Origin: Monarcha castaneiventris obscurior
Lineage: Eukaryota; Chordata; Aves; Passeriformes; Monarchidae
Length of the DNA stretch: 64,000 bases
Direction of reading: 5' to 3'
Assembly (NCBI GenBank): GCA_026261815.1
Contig: JAMPIT010000434.1
Location: 17,419,001-17,483,000 of the forward strand
Part shown: in pieces, positions 24,910-36,979 of the stretch
How the letters are laid out: each line of letters starts with the position of its first letter
Numbering within the stretch: the stretch's first letter is position 1
The notes under the pieces: generated by a model
What the model was told of the DNA's origin: nothing
Database searches by the model: none
Seen by the model: only the letters and a program-made list of their open reading frames with translations
Made by a program: the position numbers and the translations under genes

Positions 24910-27490
24910 TAAATAAAATGACCAGGGCTAAAGTCCAGGACTTTTAAAAGTACCATTACACCTGTGGATAACGAGGAGAGTAACCTCCTGTGTCCAGTAT
25001 CAAACTTCACAGGTGTGCACAGGGATCACACAATCTACTCAAACTTTCTATTTCCATTCTTCTTAGTTAATGCAGTTCTTGCATTTAGAGATGAATGCAA
25101 ATTTCCTCTGGAAATTAGGAAACAATGCTGAAAGCATATTTATTTTAGATATTTAAGGACAGAAATTATGTTGCAGTATTTCTTTTTGCATCCATAACTT
25201 TAGATTACTATAATTCAATATGTTGAAGTAATCTAAATATTGTGTCTGATTGTGGCAGTAGGAGGGGACTTGGTACCAGTTGATAATGTAGTTGCTCTAC
25301 AAGTATTTGCACTGGTAAAATTGATCAAAAAAACCAAAACAGTGCTGGGAGAGTAATCACAAATGAACCTCACACGGTGAACTTGAAAGTAGTTTTTAAT
25401 TCTTTATGAATTGTAAAGAACAGAAAAGACTTGTTCAAATTATAAGGAAAGCTAAGTCTCCTCTCCATAAAGATGCAATAAAGTGTGAGTAATGAAGCAC
25501 CAATAATTTCTATTTCCTTACGGACTGTCACCTTGAAATGGTTTCAGCAAGTGCAGGGGTTGGATGAAAAAGACAAACTCTTTGGAAGATGAATGTCTTT
25601 AAAGAGAACTAAAGGCTCTTACAGGAGGAAATAACTGTAATTTTTCTTGATACAAAATCAAGAAAATTGAATGGAAGATGCCGCTCATGGTTTACAGCCA
25701 CCTGTAGGTGCTGTGGGTTGCTCAGAATACATATCCTGGGAGCACCCATCCATCAAGCCATTTGTTTCCCATAAAGGAATTCATTCCAGACATGCTGTGA
25801 ATGGTACCTTGTACCCCAAACACTCCTGAGTCTGCTTGATACAAAGTACTTAGCTTTGCCATGAGTGAAGCCTCTGAATGTTTTTAACAGCTCCTGTTGG
25901 TAAAAAGCTGCTTTGTTCTTCCCTGGAGGGGGCTGTGCCCACTGTGGGGCTGCCCAGAGCTGTGGCCAGGGCTGGGTCATCATTACATGAGTTTGTGACA
26001 CTGTGTGAGTTCTCTGAAGCTGAAATTTGCATGTATAATAGCTCTGGGCTTTCTTTTTGCATTGTAAGTGAGGCTGTGACCTGAACAAACCCAGGAAGGT
26101 TTGCTTGAGACCATCAAGTTCTTTTTCACTTGATGTGAGAACAAATCTATTTCCTAGGATATGAAGTTAATTCCCTAAGTCACTGTCTCTGCTTTGTCCT
26201 TTTTGATTACTTCATTTGAAAGTCAGTGGCTATATTAAATAAACTCCTATTAAAGGGGTTTGCAATGTCTCCTTTCTAGCACATCCCCAGGGAAAATTAT
26301 TTGAGAAAAATAGAGAGAAGATGACTTGGCAGCACTAATTCACCATTAGCTACCAATTGTATTTGCGGATGGTCAATATCATACCTGAAATAATGCAGGA
26401 TGACTTCATTATCTGCTTCATGATGCTGGCCTGCTTCCCTTTCTGGTTAGCCCACCTAAGAGCATAAAATAAGCAGAGAAGAGAGGAAGATAACTAGCCA
26501 GCTCATTTTATGGTTTGGGGTTTTTTTTAACATGGAATGCTTTACCTTAAGAAGTGGGACTTGATTTTTGCCCCTCAGGCCTGGTGCAAACCACAGGCAT
26601 TGCCTATCCAGAGGCATTTTGGCCCACATGAGACAGGTTTGTTTTTCTTAGCCTGGTTTGTAGATGGTGCTTTTAGCAGTGATGGCAGAGGATGACAATG
26701 AACCAAGGGAAACTCATCACTGTTTATCCACAGTACCTCGCCTGAACTGCTCCTGCATGTGCAGGACTGCAAGCAACTAAGCTTGCTTGACTGGAGAAAG
26801 CCATGATTTAGTAGTCAGTGTGAATAAAAATGGGATTAAATTATCACTGTGACATGGCACTGGCCACAGTTCATTTTCAGGGCTAAGCTTCATGTCAGCT
26901 AACTCTCAGGACTGACATGCCCTTGGCACGGCATTAAGTTAAAAGGGATAAACCAGCTGTGACCCTTTGCACTGCTTCTCCCCGTGCCAGAAAGCTCAAT
27001 GGGCCACAAATCAGCATCAGACAGGCAGCAATCTTCAGCTTGAAACATGAGTGTGAGTTAAAACTGAACGTGATTTGCCTTGAAGTTCAAGACTGAGGAA
27101 GGCATTGGTTTGGGAGTGGGTTCGTGTGCTGGTCTCTGGGGGGAATGGCAGTCCACTTGGGCAGGGCAGGCAGCCGGGAAAGAAAATGTCTCAAGGATGG
27201 CAGCTTAATCCTCTGCTAATTGCATGCCATTTTAGATGGCAGGCCAGGGAGTTTCAGTAGGAGAATTAGAGGTTCCTTGCATATGGACTTCCATTGTGTA
27301 TCTTAGTTAAGAATAAAAACATGTTTCTTCTCTTCTACAGGAAAGAATTGAGGGTTTTCAGCTGGCTGTAGTTCAAGAACATTTAAGTCACATAATCTTT
27401 TACCAAAGTAATTACATGAGTGCTTACCCTGGTATCTAGAGCTGTGCTTTATAGAGCTGATGCCCTCAGCATTAAAATGAATGTTTTACT
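24910..27490. other. Non-coding, nothing specific recognised
   Basis: Unique, moderately AT-rich DNA. Overlapping frames at 25753-26088 (minus) and 25878-26084 (plus) share a GC-richer patch and have no recognised product. Confidence 0.4.
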
Positions 27491-27499
27491 GTTTTTAAT

Positions 27500-27770
27500 T
27501 TTGCCCATAAAGACGAAAGAGCTGTCTTACTCAATTACTGCGTTCACACTACGATGACTCTGTTAATTTTCCTTTTTTCCAGATGTGAAAAGAGCAGACC
27601 ACCCCATTTTTCACATGTAATAAGAAGCAGTGAGCCCCCCACAGTGAGAAACGCAATAATTTTCCTTTTTGCATTATTGATCTGAATATTGGCTGTTTGC
27701 CCAGTAGCTTTTCATGCAGCTACTAGTTTGTTAGTCTGATTCAGTGCAGTTTCTTTGTATATACCATAAA
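27500..27770. promoter_or_regulatory. Candidate conserved non-coding element
   Basis: The stretch contains CTCAATTACTG, TGTTAATTTTCC, GCAATAATTTTCC and GCATTATTGATC words and isolated CpGs in otherwise CpG-poor DNA, with no repeat and no frame. Enhancer-like by appearance; not tested for conservation. Confidence 0.2.
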
Positions 27771-28024
27771 GAGAGTTACTTGAGACATGCAGAACAGAGA
27801 ACTTAATGTAATTTCAGATAACTCAGCAGCCCCCTAATCCTGATAACTTTATCATTTCACAACTAAAGGATTTTAGCTTTTACTATTTTTTTCTTTATAC
27901 TGTATCTGTGTTTTTTTAAAAAGTCATATAGATAGTAGGGAAAATAAATAGACATGTAAAAACTTAAAGCTTATTGAGGATAGAAAGATATGTGATACGT
28001 TTACAGTGGTGAATTTTTACAGGA

Positions 28025-28198
28025 GCAAATGCAAGTTTTCCAGGTATATTCCCAGGTATGCTTTCCAGGTATATATGAAGGACATTGGCTATATGACCAA
28101 AAAAAAAGGCTTTTAACTCAGAAATTGCTTTTAAGATGTTTAGTTTAATCCTGACTAGCTAAAAGAGTTTTAGTTTAAAACATGACTAGCTAAAAGAA
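28025..28198. repeat. Local tandem duplications
   Basis: Three CCAGGTAT copies occur at 28040-28072. A second duplication has GACTAGCTAAAAGA at 28153 and again at 28184 (period 31), each preceded by a TTTAGTTTAA-like start. These are short slippage-type repeats in AT-rich DNA. Confidence 0.7.
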
Positions 28199-28199
28199 G

Positions 28200-29130
28200 A
28201 TTATGCAGTGAGCAGCAGCCTTTCAGGACTGCTTGAGCAGAGTCAGGACACCAATGGCAGAACTGGCTGGGGTCTGAAGCATGAGTTTGGGCACACTGCC
28301 TCCACCCCATTGGCTTTCATTTCCCCTTTGACCTTTCTGTTTAGGATGTTGATGCCTTATGAGTCAGATTCCCATTGATGAAGTGCTTTTGCTATGCAGT
28401 CATGATCTCTGCTTCTGAAATAATATTTCATTAAATCTGCCTGGGTGAGAGGCCTCTCAGACTTCTAATTTAGAAGCCATTTGAGACAAGCAGATCCTTT
28501 TTTTTTCCCCCGGTGTCAGTGGTATTTAATTGGAGCTGGATTTTCAGTGCAATCAGAGAAGTATTTTAATTTTCTTTTCAGTGTTGTCTCCTCCTTATGG
28601 TGTATTAATGTTGCTGAAGTAACTACTCTTCTAACAGGTTGCCCAGCCAGGAGTTCTGAACACTCCTCTGGCCCCTGCTATGAGGATGAGTATCAAGGAG
28701 CTCCTGGGCTTCAGGGGCAGGGGAGGCTGGTGGTGGTGTCTGTTTTCCCCTGGGGAATTCAGAGTTATTGTTACCCAATGAAATCCTGAAGCAATAATGG
28801 AAAAGATGACATTATCAGCCATGTGTTGTACTAGTTTGGTCAGGGGCTGTCAGAGGGGAAGGGACTTGCTAATGAGCAGTGAAAGGAGAAGCAAACAGAG
28901 GGTGCTCGCTCCATTCCTAAAACTAGGTCAGTCCTCATTAGGCAGAATTTTCATATGTCACATAACAGATAAACTCCAGAGTTCAATACTTCTTTTCTGA
29001 ATATAAATGGACTTGTGTTAGTTCTGTGGATGTGAGAACCTACATTGGACTGCACTCTTATTTTAGCACTAATGTTTGCCCAGCTTCTGCAAAATGCTGG
29101 ACATTAACTCACTGGAGAAGTTTATGACTT
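28200..29130. other. Non-coding, nothing specific recognised
   Basis: Unique sequence with small opposed open frames and no splice or domain support. Confidence 0.4.
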
Positions 29131-29139
29131 GCTTTCAAT

Positions 29140-29460
29140 TTACTGTGTCAAGCCCTGCAATCTTGATTAGGTTTTGCAACAAACATGTGCAAATTATGCT
29201 ATGAGTGTTTCAAATGGCATTTTCATGCTTATAGCTCCTGGCTGCTAATCAACATGCAGAAATGCCCTAACATTTAACAGGCTTTGGAGACTTCACCAGA
29301 ATGACTTGCTAAGAGCGAACTGCAACATTAAAGCTTCATTTCACTGGAGCTGCGGGCTTTCATATGCCCATTCAGCTTTGACATGACCCCTTCAGAGCGC
29401 GAGTTGCACCTGCTCCTAAGATGCAGACTTTTCATCATGTGCTGGTTTTGTGCACGTAGT
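29140..29460. promoter_or_regulatory. Candidate conserved non-coding element
   Basis: The region combines AT-rich words (CAAATTATGC, CTAATCAACATGC) with E-boxes (CACCTG near 29408) and several CpGs (GAGCGCGAG near 29396, GCACGTAG) that stand out in CpG-poor surroundings. Retained CpGs in a non-island, non-repeat stretch can indicate constraint. This is an inference from appearance. Confidence 0.25.
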
Positions 29461-30480
29461 TCACTTGAGAGTAAACCCCTGGAGTGATCCTGAGGAGTGA
29501 AATGTCAGGAAGGTTGGCATCCTTATGCTTTTAAGCCAGTAGCAATGGAGCTAGCATCTAATGTGTTTGTCTTCCTGTGTACTTGTTTGTTTGGGTTTTT
29601 TTTTAAACAATTGGTAAAGGTGAGGTCTTGATTATGCTTGGGAGGATTTGAATCTCATCTGCCAGCCCTTTTGATCACATTTGGTTACTTAATAAAGACA
29701 GAGCATGTCTTTAAAAATAAATTCCCACTTACAGGTTCAAATACTTCTTTACTGTCAAAATACCAGTTTGAAAGCCTCAGAACCCAAATACATAGGCTTG
29801 ATAAAATTTCCAGTTTCAAAATACCCTGCAGCTCTACATCAACTTCTCACAGACCTGTACAGAAAAGACCACAAATAATTGAGTACCAAATAAATCTGGA
29901 TTGGCTACTGGCATTAAAATATTTGTCTATAATTTACAACTTTCAGTGTGCAGTCAGTCCATGGTAGTTTGAGAGCATGAAATTACAGTGCTGTGATTTG
30001 TTCCAGCTTTCCTTCTGGGGCCATGGTTGAGAGGTAACTATGTACTAGCCTTAAGTTATTGTTCTGTCATTCATTCCTTGCAATGTCCTACTGAAATATT
30101 TTATATTGTTTTATTTACCAAGGCACTATGTCTCAAAAGGGCCACCTGAAAATAAGAAATGAAGTAGGGAAATACAGAAGGAGACCTTAATCTTCTCTCA
30201 GTAGCCCAAGGCTGAAAATATTTGAGCACTTGGAGGAGAATTCTCTGCACTGTTGGTTATTAGAGCAGCTCTTGGATGCCCTGGCTGAGAATTGGACACC
30301 TCTGTGCTAGGCCTGTACTCACACATGTACAAAGTGTTCTCCCTTCAGCTTTACCCTTAGAATCCTTAGCCTTTTACTCACAGTTCGTGATGCTGCCTCA
30401 GGGCTTACCTCTCACCAGGTTCTCAGGCACAGGGAAGGCAGAAAGAGGCACAAAAGCCCAGGCTGGTCCCTGTTGATAAA

Positions 30481-30507
30481 GTTGCTGCTGCTGCTGCTGC
30501 TGTTGTT
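30481..30507. repeat. (GCT)n trinucleotide microsatellite
   Basis: Six GCT units (30484-30501) with GTT variants at both ends. This is a CAG/CTG-class triplet repeat outside any supported coding frame. Confidence 0.95.
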
Positions 30508-30748
30508 ATTGCATTTGTTTGTCAAGTGCCAGCAGATTTCTTGATGCTGTGTCAGAGGAAGGTAGATGTTTCCTGTTGTCTTGAGTTTAAAATCTAAATG
30601 CCACGTCTGTGAGTGCTACAGCCTTTGTTGATGCTTTCAGCTGTTTTTTGTCATCGCACTAACAGCAAAAACCATTGCAGCATCTGATCCTTGCCAAACA
30701 ACTGGATATTAATGTACTGCAACAGAGAGGAAAAAACAACTTACAGGT

Positions 30749-30784
30749 GATATTAGAGTGCTTTTAGATATTAGAGTGCTTTTT
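30749..30784. repeat. 18-bp tandem duplication
   Basis: Two copies of GATATTAGAGTGCTTTTA are adjacent (30749-30766 and 30767-30784), the second with one changed base near its end. Confidence 0.85.
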
Positions 30785-31848
30785 TAACTTGGGGCTGATC
30801 TGAAAGCATTTTCCTGTGAGGTATTTGACATTGTGGATTTGAAAGGAGAGTAGTGCTGGATTTGAGTAGAGGTGAGAGCATGGAAGGAAGTGAATGATAA
30901 GAGGACAACTTTGGAAGAAAGCTGGAGAGGAAAGTCTGGTCAGGGAAGAGGCTTGTGTTGCAGAAGAAAGAGGGTCATAATTAATGTGTGACTGATAGGC
31001 TCATGAAATAAAGGAAATAATGGAAAGTTTGAATTGTTAATGGAGGGAGCTGAGCCTTTATGCTTCTTTGTGCCTTTGAGAAATATCTTGCTTCATGAGT
31101 ATCGGATTCTTTCCAGAAAGAATAATTCTGTTACCCCCCAAAAGCCTCACCTGTGCCTGCATTGCTGTGGTGCCATGGGAAGCCTTGGCTGCCCTGCCTG
31201 GGCAGCTCTTCACTGTCTCCACAGAATAAGCTCTGCACCAGCAGTTCTCTTGCCTACAATTTGCTTCCTTTTGGTTCTGGGGCATTCCCAACAGCATTGT
31301 AAATAATGCATCAGGACTGTCCATCTTCATCCTAGCAGACACAGTGGAAAGATACTTGAGGAAACTGGAAACTTGCCTTTTTTTCCTCTGGATCTTTCCA
31401 AATGCTTCTGAGACTCACGTGAATGTTTCTTCTCCTATGTGTACATAGACATTAAGGTGGGGTATCATATTCATCACTACTTTTGAATATGGGGAATGGA
31501 GCTGATTATGTTTCAGCCTTCTTAGGAAAGGTCTCATCTGATTTCACCCACTGACTGCTGCTGTGTTGGTTTCTGTGCAGTTCTGTAAGGTGAAAACGGA
31601 GTAAGCAAAGGATGGCATTAAATCAATTGTAAGGACCTTTACTGGGGTTTTAAAAGCTTGGAAACAGATTTTCTGCATTGTAATTCAGCCAAATTTTACA
31701 CAATATGTTTGCAAATAATTTACTCCTTTGTGCTTCAGGACTTGGAAATCACATCCTAGGGTCCTGCTTCCGTACATACTGATCTACAGTTATTCCAGGC
31801 AGGACAGTTTACACCTGCAGAAAGCTTATCTGCATTAACCTCATTAAA

Positions 31849-31887
31849 AAACCAACCAACCAACCAACCAAAAAACCAACCAAAAAA
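31849..31887. repeat. (CCAA)n microsatellite
   Basis: Five to six CCAA units are followed by A-rich interruptions and further CCAA copies. It is a tetranucleotide microsatellite. Confidence 0.9.
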
Positions 31888-34800
31888 CAACTACTACTTT
31901 CAAAAAATTCAGAAAATTTAAAACTTTGTATTATCAGGTAGTACTCTTACTATTTTTTTATAGCAGCCTTCATTTGAATGTCATTTTAATATGCTTTATT
32001 TGCAGAATACTATAAACCAAGGTCCAGAATATGATATTAATTATACATGCAGGGAGAACCTGAAGAACTTAAGAAGGTGGGCCTTGCCCTATGGCACCAC
32101 AGGGTCTGTTCAGCTGTGGGTGAGTCAGAGGCTCTGGATCCAGTGTTGAGTGTAATCGTTGTTGTGCAGTGACCTCTAGAGCTGGAGGGATGACAGAGAC
32201 TGCTCCGAAGCTCTTTGCTGCTCTGTGACTGGCATCTGCAAGTGCAACCCACATGTCAAGAGCAATCTGCCTAACTGGTGCAGAGAAACCCAAGGGCTTC
32301 CAGAAAAAGTTAAACTTGTAACAACCTGTCCTCATTTTGTTACGAATGACAATCATGAGATAGCTTACATGTGCCAGTGACATCAGTGTTGTAAAAATAC
32401 CACAGATACATTCTTGATAAAACCTGACAAAGGAAACCCAAGAACTTACAATGATGGCAAACTTCTGTGTGTGCAACATAGAATTCCCAGCACAGTTATT
32501 CCAGAAGTTTGGCTACAGGTTGTTTTACTTGAAATTATTTCTAATCATTGTTCAATTTTCTTTGTTACGACTTCTTTTATTTCTTGTGCAAAGGCTCTAG
32601 ATCATGTCTTCTAGTAAGGACGAGTGCTGCTGATAAGCAGAGATTTGTTGAACAGAAAATTTCCCTATCTAGAGGTGATTGTTGTTACATACATTATGAC
32701 ACAATGTTTGGTTTAAAATCAGAGCCCTGTTGGAGTGAGTGCTGCTGTGTACTCTGGAACACCATCCCTGCTCCAAGGAGTATCCATTTGTAGCATCCCT
32801 CATGGGGACACCAGTTGGTGAAGGAGGAGTATTCTCTCTCTGCAAGATGGGCAGGGAGCAGCTTGGCCAGATCATGCAGGAAGTCTGGGGCAAATACAGT
32901 TTTTAATCAAGCTGGTAAACTGCATTGGAGTTGGTAACCTCAGCACTGTCTTCTCTCTCAAACACTAGGTTTGAAATTCTCCAAAATTAAGAGGCTGTTG
33001 TAAATTAAGCCAGGAAAGATTAACGACATCCTCAAAGGTTTTAGCAGAATTTCCAGTATACCCTAGTGAGGTGCAACTATGTTGTGCTTGTGGAATAAGC
33101 TTCTCTGTTCCAGGCTAACACAGTCACACAGTTCCTGGTTACAGCAAAAAGAGTTTAAAGAATGTTACAAGCAATCCTCACAGTAATGGTCTGACACTAC
33201 TTCAATCTGTTCTGTCTTCTCGACCCACACACAGACCTCTCTGTCAAAAGGTCTGGTGATGTTTGGCCACAAATATGCTTCCCCAGATAGGTGTGTTGGC
33301 TAAAATTTGATTTTTGCTTCCTCCTTTCTTGTTATCCATTTTGCATGGTGCTAGTGGCACTTTGGTGCCTTTCCACATTTCAGCACACACAGAAAAGCAG
33401 GCAAGCTTTCTGCCAGTTCAGATTCAGCAGATACTGGAATTACAGCCGAGTGCAGGCAATCCTTATGGGGCAGTTGTGGGACACAGCACAGCCTGTGGGG
33501 TAGGGCTCTGTGCTGGGGCTGCTTACACCTGGCTCAGGCTGGTGTTCCCAGACACTTGTGCCTGTCAGACAACATCAGCTGTGAGCAGCTGCTTCCTAGC
33601 ATCTTTCAAATATCTTTGGAACAAAGCCTGGAAGTTCAGTAACAGAGAGACAAATGGCACTTAGAATGGCAATCCTGCTGCTCTGTGCTTTTCTCTGAAT
33701 GATTAAAAACCAATCTTGATATGCTATCAGTTAGCACTGACAGAGGAAAAAGCAAACTGGCCTTCCCATGGGACACTTACTCGTCAAGTAAAAATGTGTT
33801 CCCTCATTTTGAAGATGAAGTATCTGAAGTGTGTGACGGGGGGGTGCTATTTGTGCTGTACAATCTGTGGGCACCACCAAATGCTGGATGGGCTCTGCCA
33901 AAAAGCTCGACTGTGGGTTGCTTCCCCAAGAGCAGCCTTGTAAGCTTGGTAAGATACACACAGATTTACAGGATGCTGTGGAGTGAGCCTGGTTCTTGTC
34001 TTTCCAAAACCAGAATAATTGCTGTTTCAACACAAATACTAACTGTTTCTTGCTTTCAACAAGATTTGCTTAAAAACATGTTGTAAAAAACAAAAGAAGT
34101 AGCAAAATAGAAATCAAAGGTGTTACTTGACATATATCAAATGTTACCTACTTCTGCAGGGCTCCAAGCATGCTCAGCATGTCTCTCAATTTTTCATTCC
34201 CCAGAATGAAAAGAGCATATTTTTCACAGAGCAAATATAGCAAGTAAGCAAGATGAGGGTCTGGTGAAGCAAATGCTTGATACAGTCAAGGGCTCAATTA
34301 TGCATCAGTGGATTCAATTTATAGAGTAGAGAGCATCGGTCTTGGACAAAGTCAGTCTCCCACACAGAGCACTAAAGTACACGCTGACAGAATGAATTAA
34401 GTAGAGTGCTAGCCAGAAGTCACTTCTTCCAAAAGGTAATTTGATTCAGTCCTACAGAAATTAGGCTCCAGAAGTGGAATATTTACATCTCTGGCTTGAA
34501 ATCACGTGGAAGGTGCAGAAACACCACCCCCTCCCCCCACAACATGTTTATTGTTGTCTGGCTTGTTTTATGGTGAAGACTTTCCCTTGGATACAGGTGT
34601 ATCTTTTCAGAAGTAACTGAGTGAGAAGACACCTGCGTATACTTGGTTTACAGAATCAAGGAATATTGGACTAGGTCAGTGATAATTTTTTCCCCAGATG
34701 CATTTTGATACAAGTGAGCAGTTTGTGTGACATTTGGATAAAGCAGGTGGCACATAGGACTAAAGAGCATTGCAAGCCATCTTTATCTGCTTCTCTTCAT

Positions 34801-36332
34801 TATAGGACCAAGAAAATCTATTTTGTGAGAATGAAAAAGTTGATCCTTATGTTCTTGGTACTATGTGCACTGCTTTAATGCAGAGCATCAGGTATCACAA
34901 ATTATAAAAGAACAGTGTTGAAGGCTCAGAATGAGGTCAGTTGCATTTCTCTTTGCTCTTGTATGACTGTGGTCTGCCTACATGTGACCCTGGGAAACCA
35001 GTATACTTTATCCTCTGCTGTTGCAGACAACCAAATCCTGGCTTTCAAGCATTCCTGTATGGGTTTGTACATCTGAACTGGTTAGGTTTGTTCCCATTAC
35101 TCCTATCGGAATGAGGATTATATTCCAGAACCACCTCTCAGATTTGGAGACTTTTGCTTTTCTATTGGAAAAACTTCTACAGAAGCAGAATGCCTCAAGA
35201 AGCCAAAAGTAGAAGATTTTTGCTTCAAATGCAGAGGACTAGAGAGTTGCAATCAAATTGCCTTAGCCCTTCAGTTTGACTGAGGCCTTGAAGTTCCATC
35301 TCAGATCTTGGATGGTGAAACACTGGTTTGGTGCCAAAAGAAGGGAAACTTTGCATTTATCTCTCATGTCTTCTGCTAGAAAAACTGCCATTGGTTTTTA
35401 TTAACTGACATAGAGGTGAGCAGACACAGAGTGAGTTGTGGTGAAGGACTCTGTTCTGTGGCCTTTCACAAGCCTCCCCACCTTTATATAAAAGGCTCGG
35501 AGACAGTTTAGATCTTCTCTAAAACGTAGTGCCTCATCTTCTTCCCCCAGCTTCATCCCACTAATGAGTTGGCAGCTCCACCTGAGGTTGGTAACAATGT
35601 GTTGACATCAGACTTTATTTTTTTGTGGCTTCAGGAGTCTGCTTGGCACATGATCTGAGGGTCAGGTTATTGCAGTGAGCTGTACTGTGTGTTTTGTAGG
35701 TATTTTTCACTCAGTTGTTGGTAGGGCTGCAGGTTACTGTGCTTACTCCATTGACTCTTTCTCTTGCATTTCCAATTTTCTTTGCATGAAAGCTCAGTCT
35801 ATCACAGGAAGCCTTTCCACTGGCCATTAATTCTCACTGACTGGATGATTGACTGGGCTCCCATGCTGCATCACTTTGGAGTTAATAGGATTACTAGAAA
35901 TACATGAAACATTTCACATGGTGACTTAAAAAAAAAAAAAACATAACAAAACAAAAGGAAGGAAGGAGGTGACAGCCAATTTGTCAGGATTCATACAGTG
36001 AGTGAGTTCACCTCCTCTGAGTTATCCAAAATTGCATTTGACTGGTGGCAGCCTTAATGGACCGATTGTCATTTTGATTGACAACTCTACAGCAGAATAT
36101 AATGAAGCTGGTATAAATTAAATGAAGTTGCAATGACAGTGGTGGCTCAGGGCTGTCAGCAGGGTACATCCAAACTGCAGAGCAAGTGTGGGCCCAAGGC
36201 TGTGCTTGAGCCCAGCCCTGCCAGCAGTTCCTCATTCGCTGCACACCTACCGTGTGTGAGCCAGACTCAGGGCCTCTCTCAGGGCATCCTGGGCTGAATG
36301 CCTTCCTGCAGGGGTGAGCAGGACAGGGGGAT

Positions 36333-36969
36333 TGTGAGAAAGGACCTCTCACAATTTGAATTGTGAAGAATTTATGGACTCATTAATATAAAAAACCACA
36401 AAGATACCAGGCTTAGGTTGGCTGTCTGCCATTACACACATTAAAGTACAGCCCAGATTGTGACTCAGCCTATGGCCACACATCCTTGAGGGCCATGATG
36501 CTGCATTTTGTACCCCACAGGCCCCGCCCATCACCCCCCCATGCCCTCCCCTAGGGCTGGGCTGGAGACTGAGGCAGTGCCTTCACTCATTGTTTGCTTC
36601 CCATTGTCTAGGGTCTTGTCATAGGTTTGGTCTTCACCCAACGATCTTCTTGCATGTACCCCTTTTATGCTAAAATCTCACTGAAACTCCTCCCTCAATT
36701 ACATCACCAGTATTCTAGAATGTTCCCAGCTTCTCCATCACTGAAATATATTATTAACATAAACTATAACTATTAAAACTTAAAATATAGGGAAAACAAA
36801 GATATTACCTTGACGTAACATTAACTGTTCAAAACATCCATTTACTTACAACAAATTCATTATCCTGTAACAAGTAAACAGCAACTATCAGCATTACACA
36901 TTAACCACAACCCTTCTCATTAATTAATTATCCTGTGCAAAAGCCAATTCCAGCGACCTGTTTTTACCA
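36333..36969. mobile_element. Solo LTR of an endogenous retrovirus-like element
   Basis: Seen: a 637-bp segment begins TGTGAGAAAGG and ends TTTTTACCA, that is TG...CA, and is flanked on both sides by the same five bases GGGAT (36328-36332 and 36970-36974). Inside are a short terminal stem (TGTGAGA with TCTCACA), a GC box (GCCCCGCCC, 36521), a C8-type run, and an AT-rich part. Known: integrase-made insertions have TG...CA ends and short direct repeats of the target; five bases fit ERVL- and some ERV1-type elements, while alpha/betaretroviral-like ERVK copies usually give six. No gag, pol or env sequence lies beside it, so it is most simply a solo LTR left by LTR-LTR recombination. The TG...CA ends do not give orientation. 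Family not identified. Confidence 0.6.
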
Positions 36970-36979
36970 GGGATCATGC

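Larger units (their letters stand above)
29470..36320. other. Non-coding stretch with simple repeats
   Basis: No gene supported. The longest frame is a 136-codon minus-strand one (32069-32479) with no recognised domain. Small repeats inside are listed separately. An A15 run followed by an A-rich and GGAAGGAAGG tract lies at 35927-35969 and has no detectable mobile element before it. Confidence 0.4.

Noticed and set aside
32069..32479. Minus-strand 136-codon frame
   Set aside because: No domain, no splice support, within chance length.
35927..35969. A15 run as the tail of a processed pseudogene or SINE
   Set aside because: No recognisable gene or SINE body precedes it and no target-site duplication was seen.
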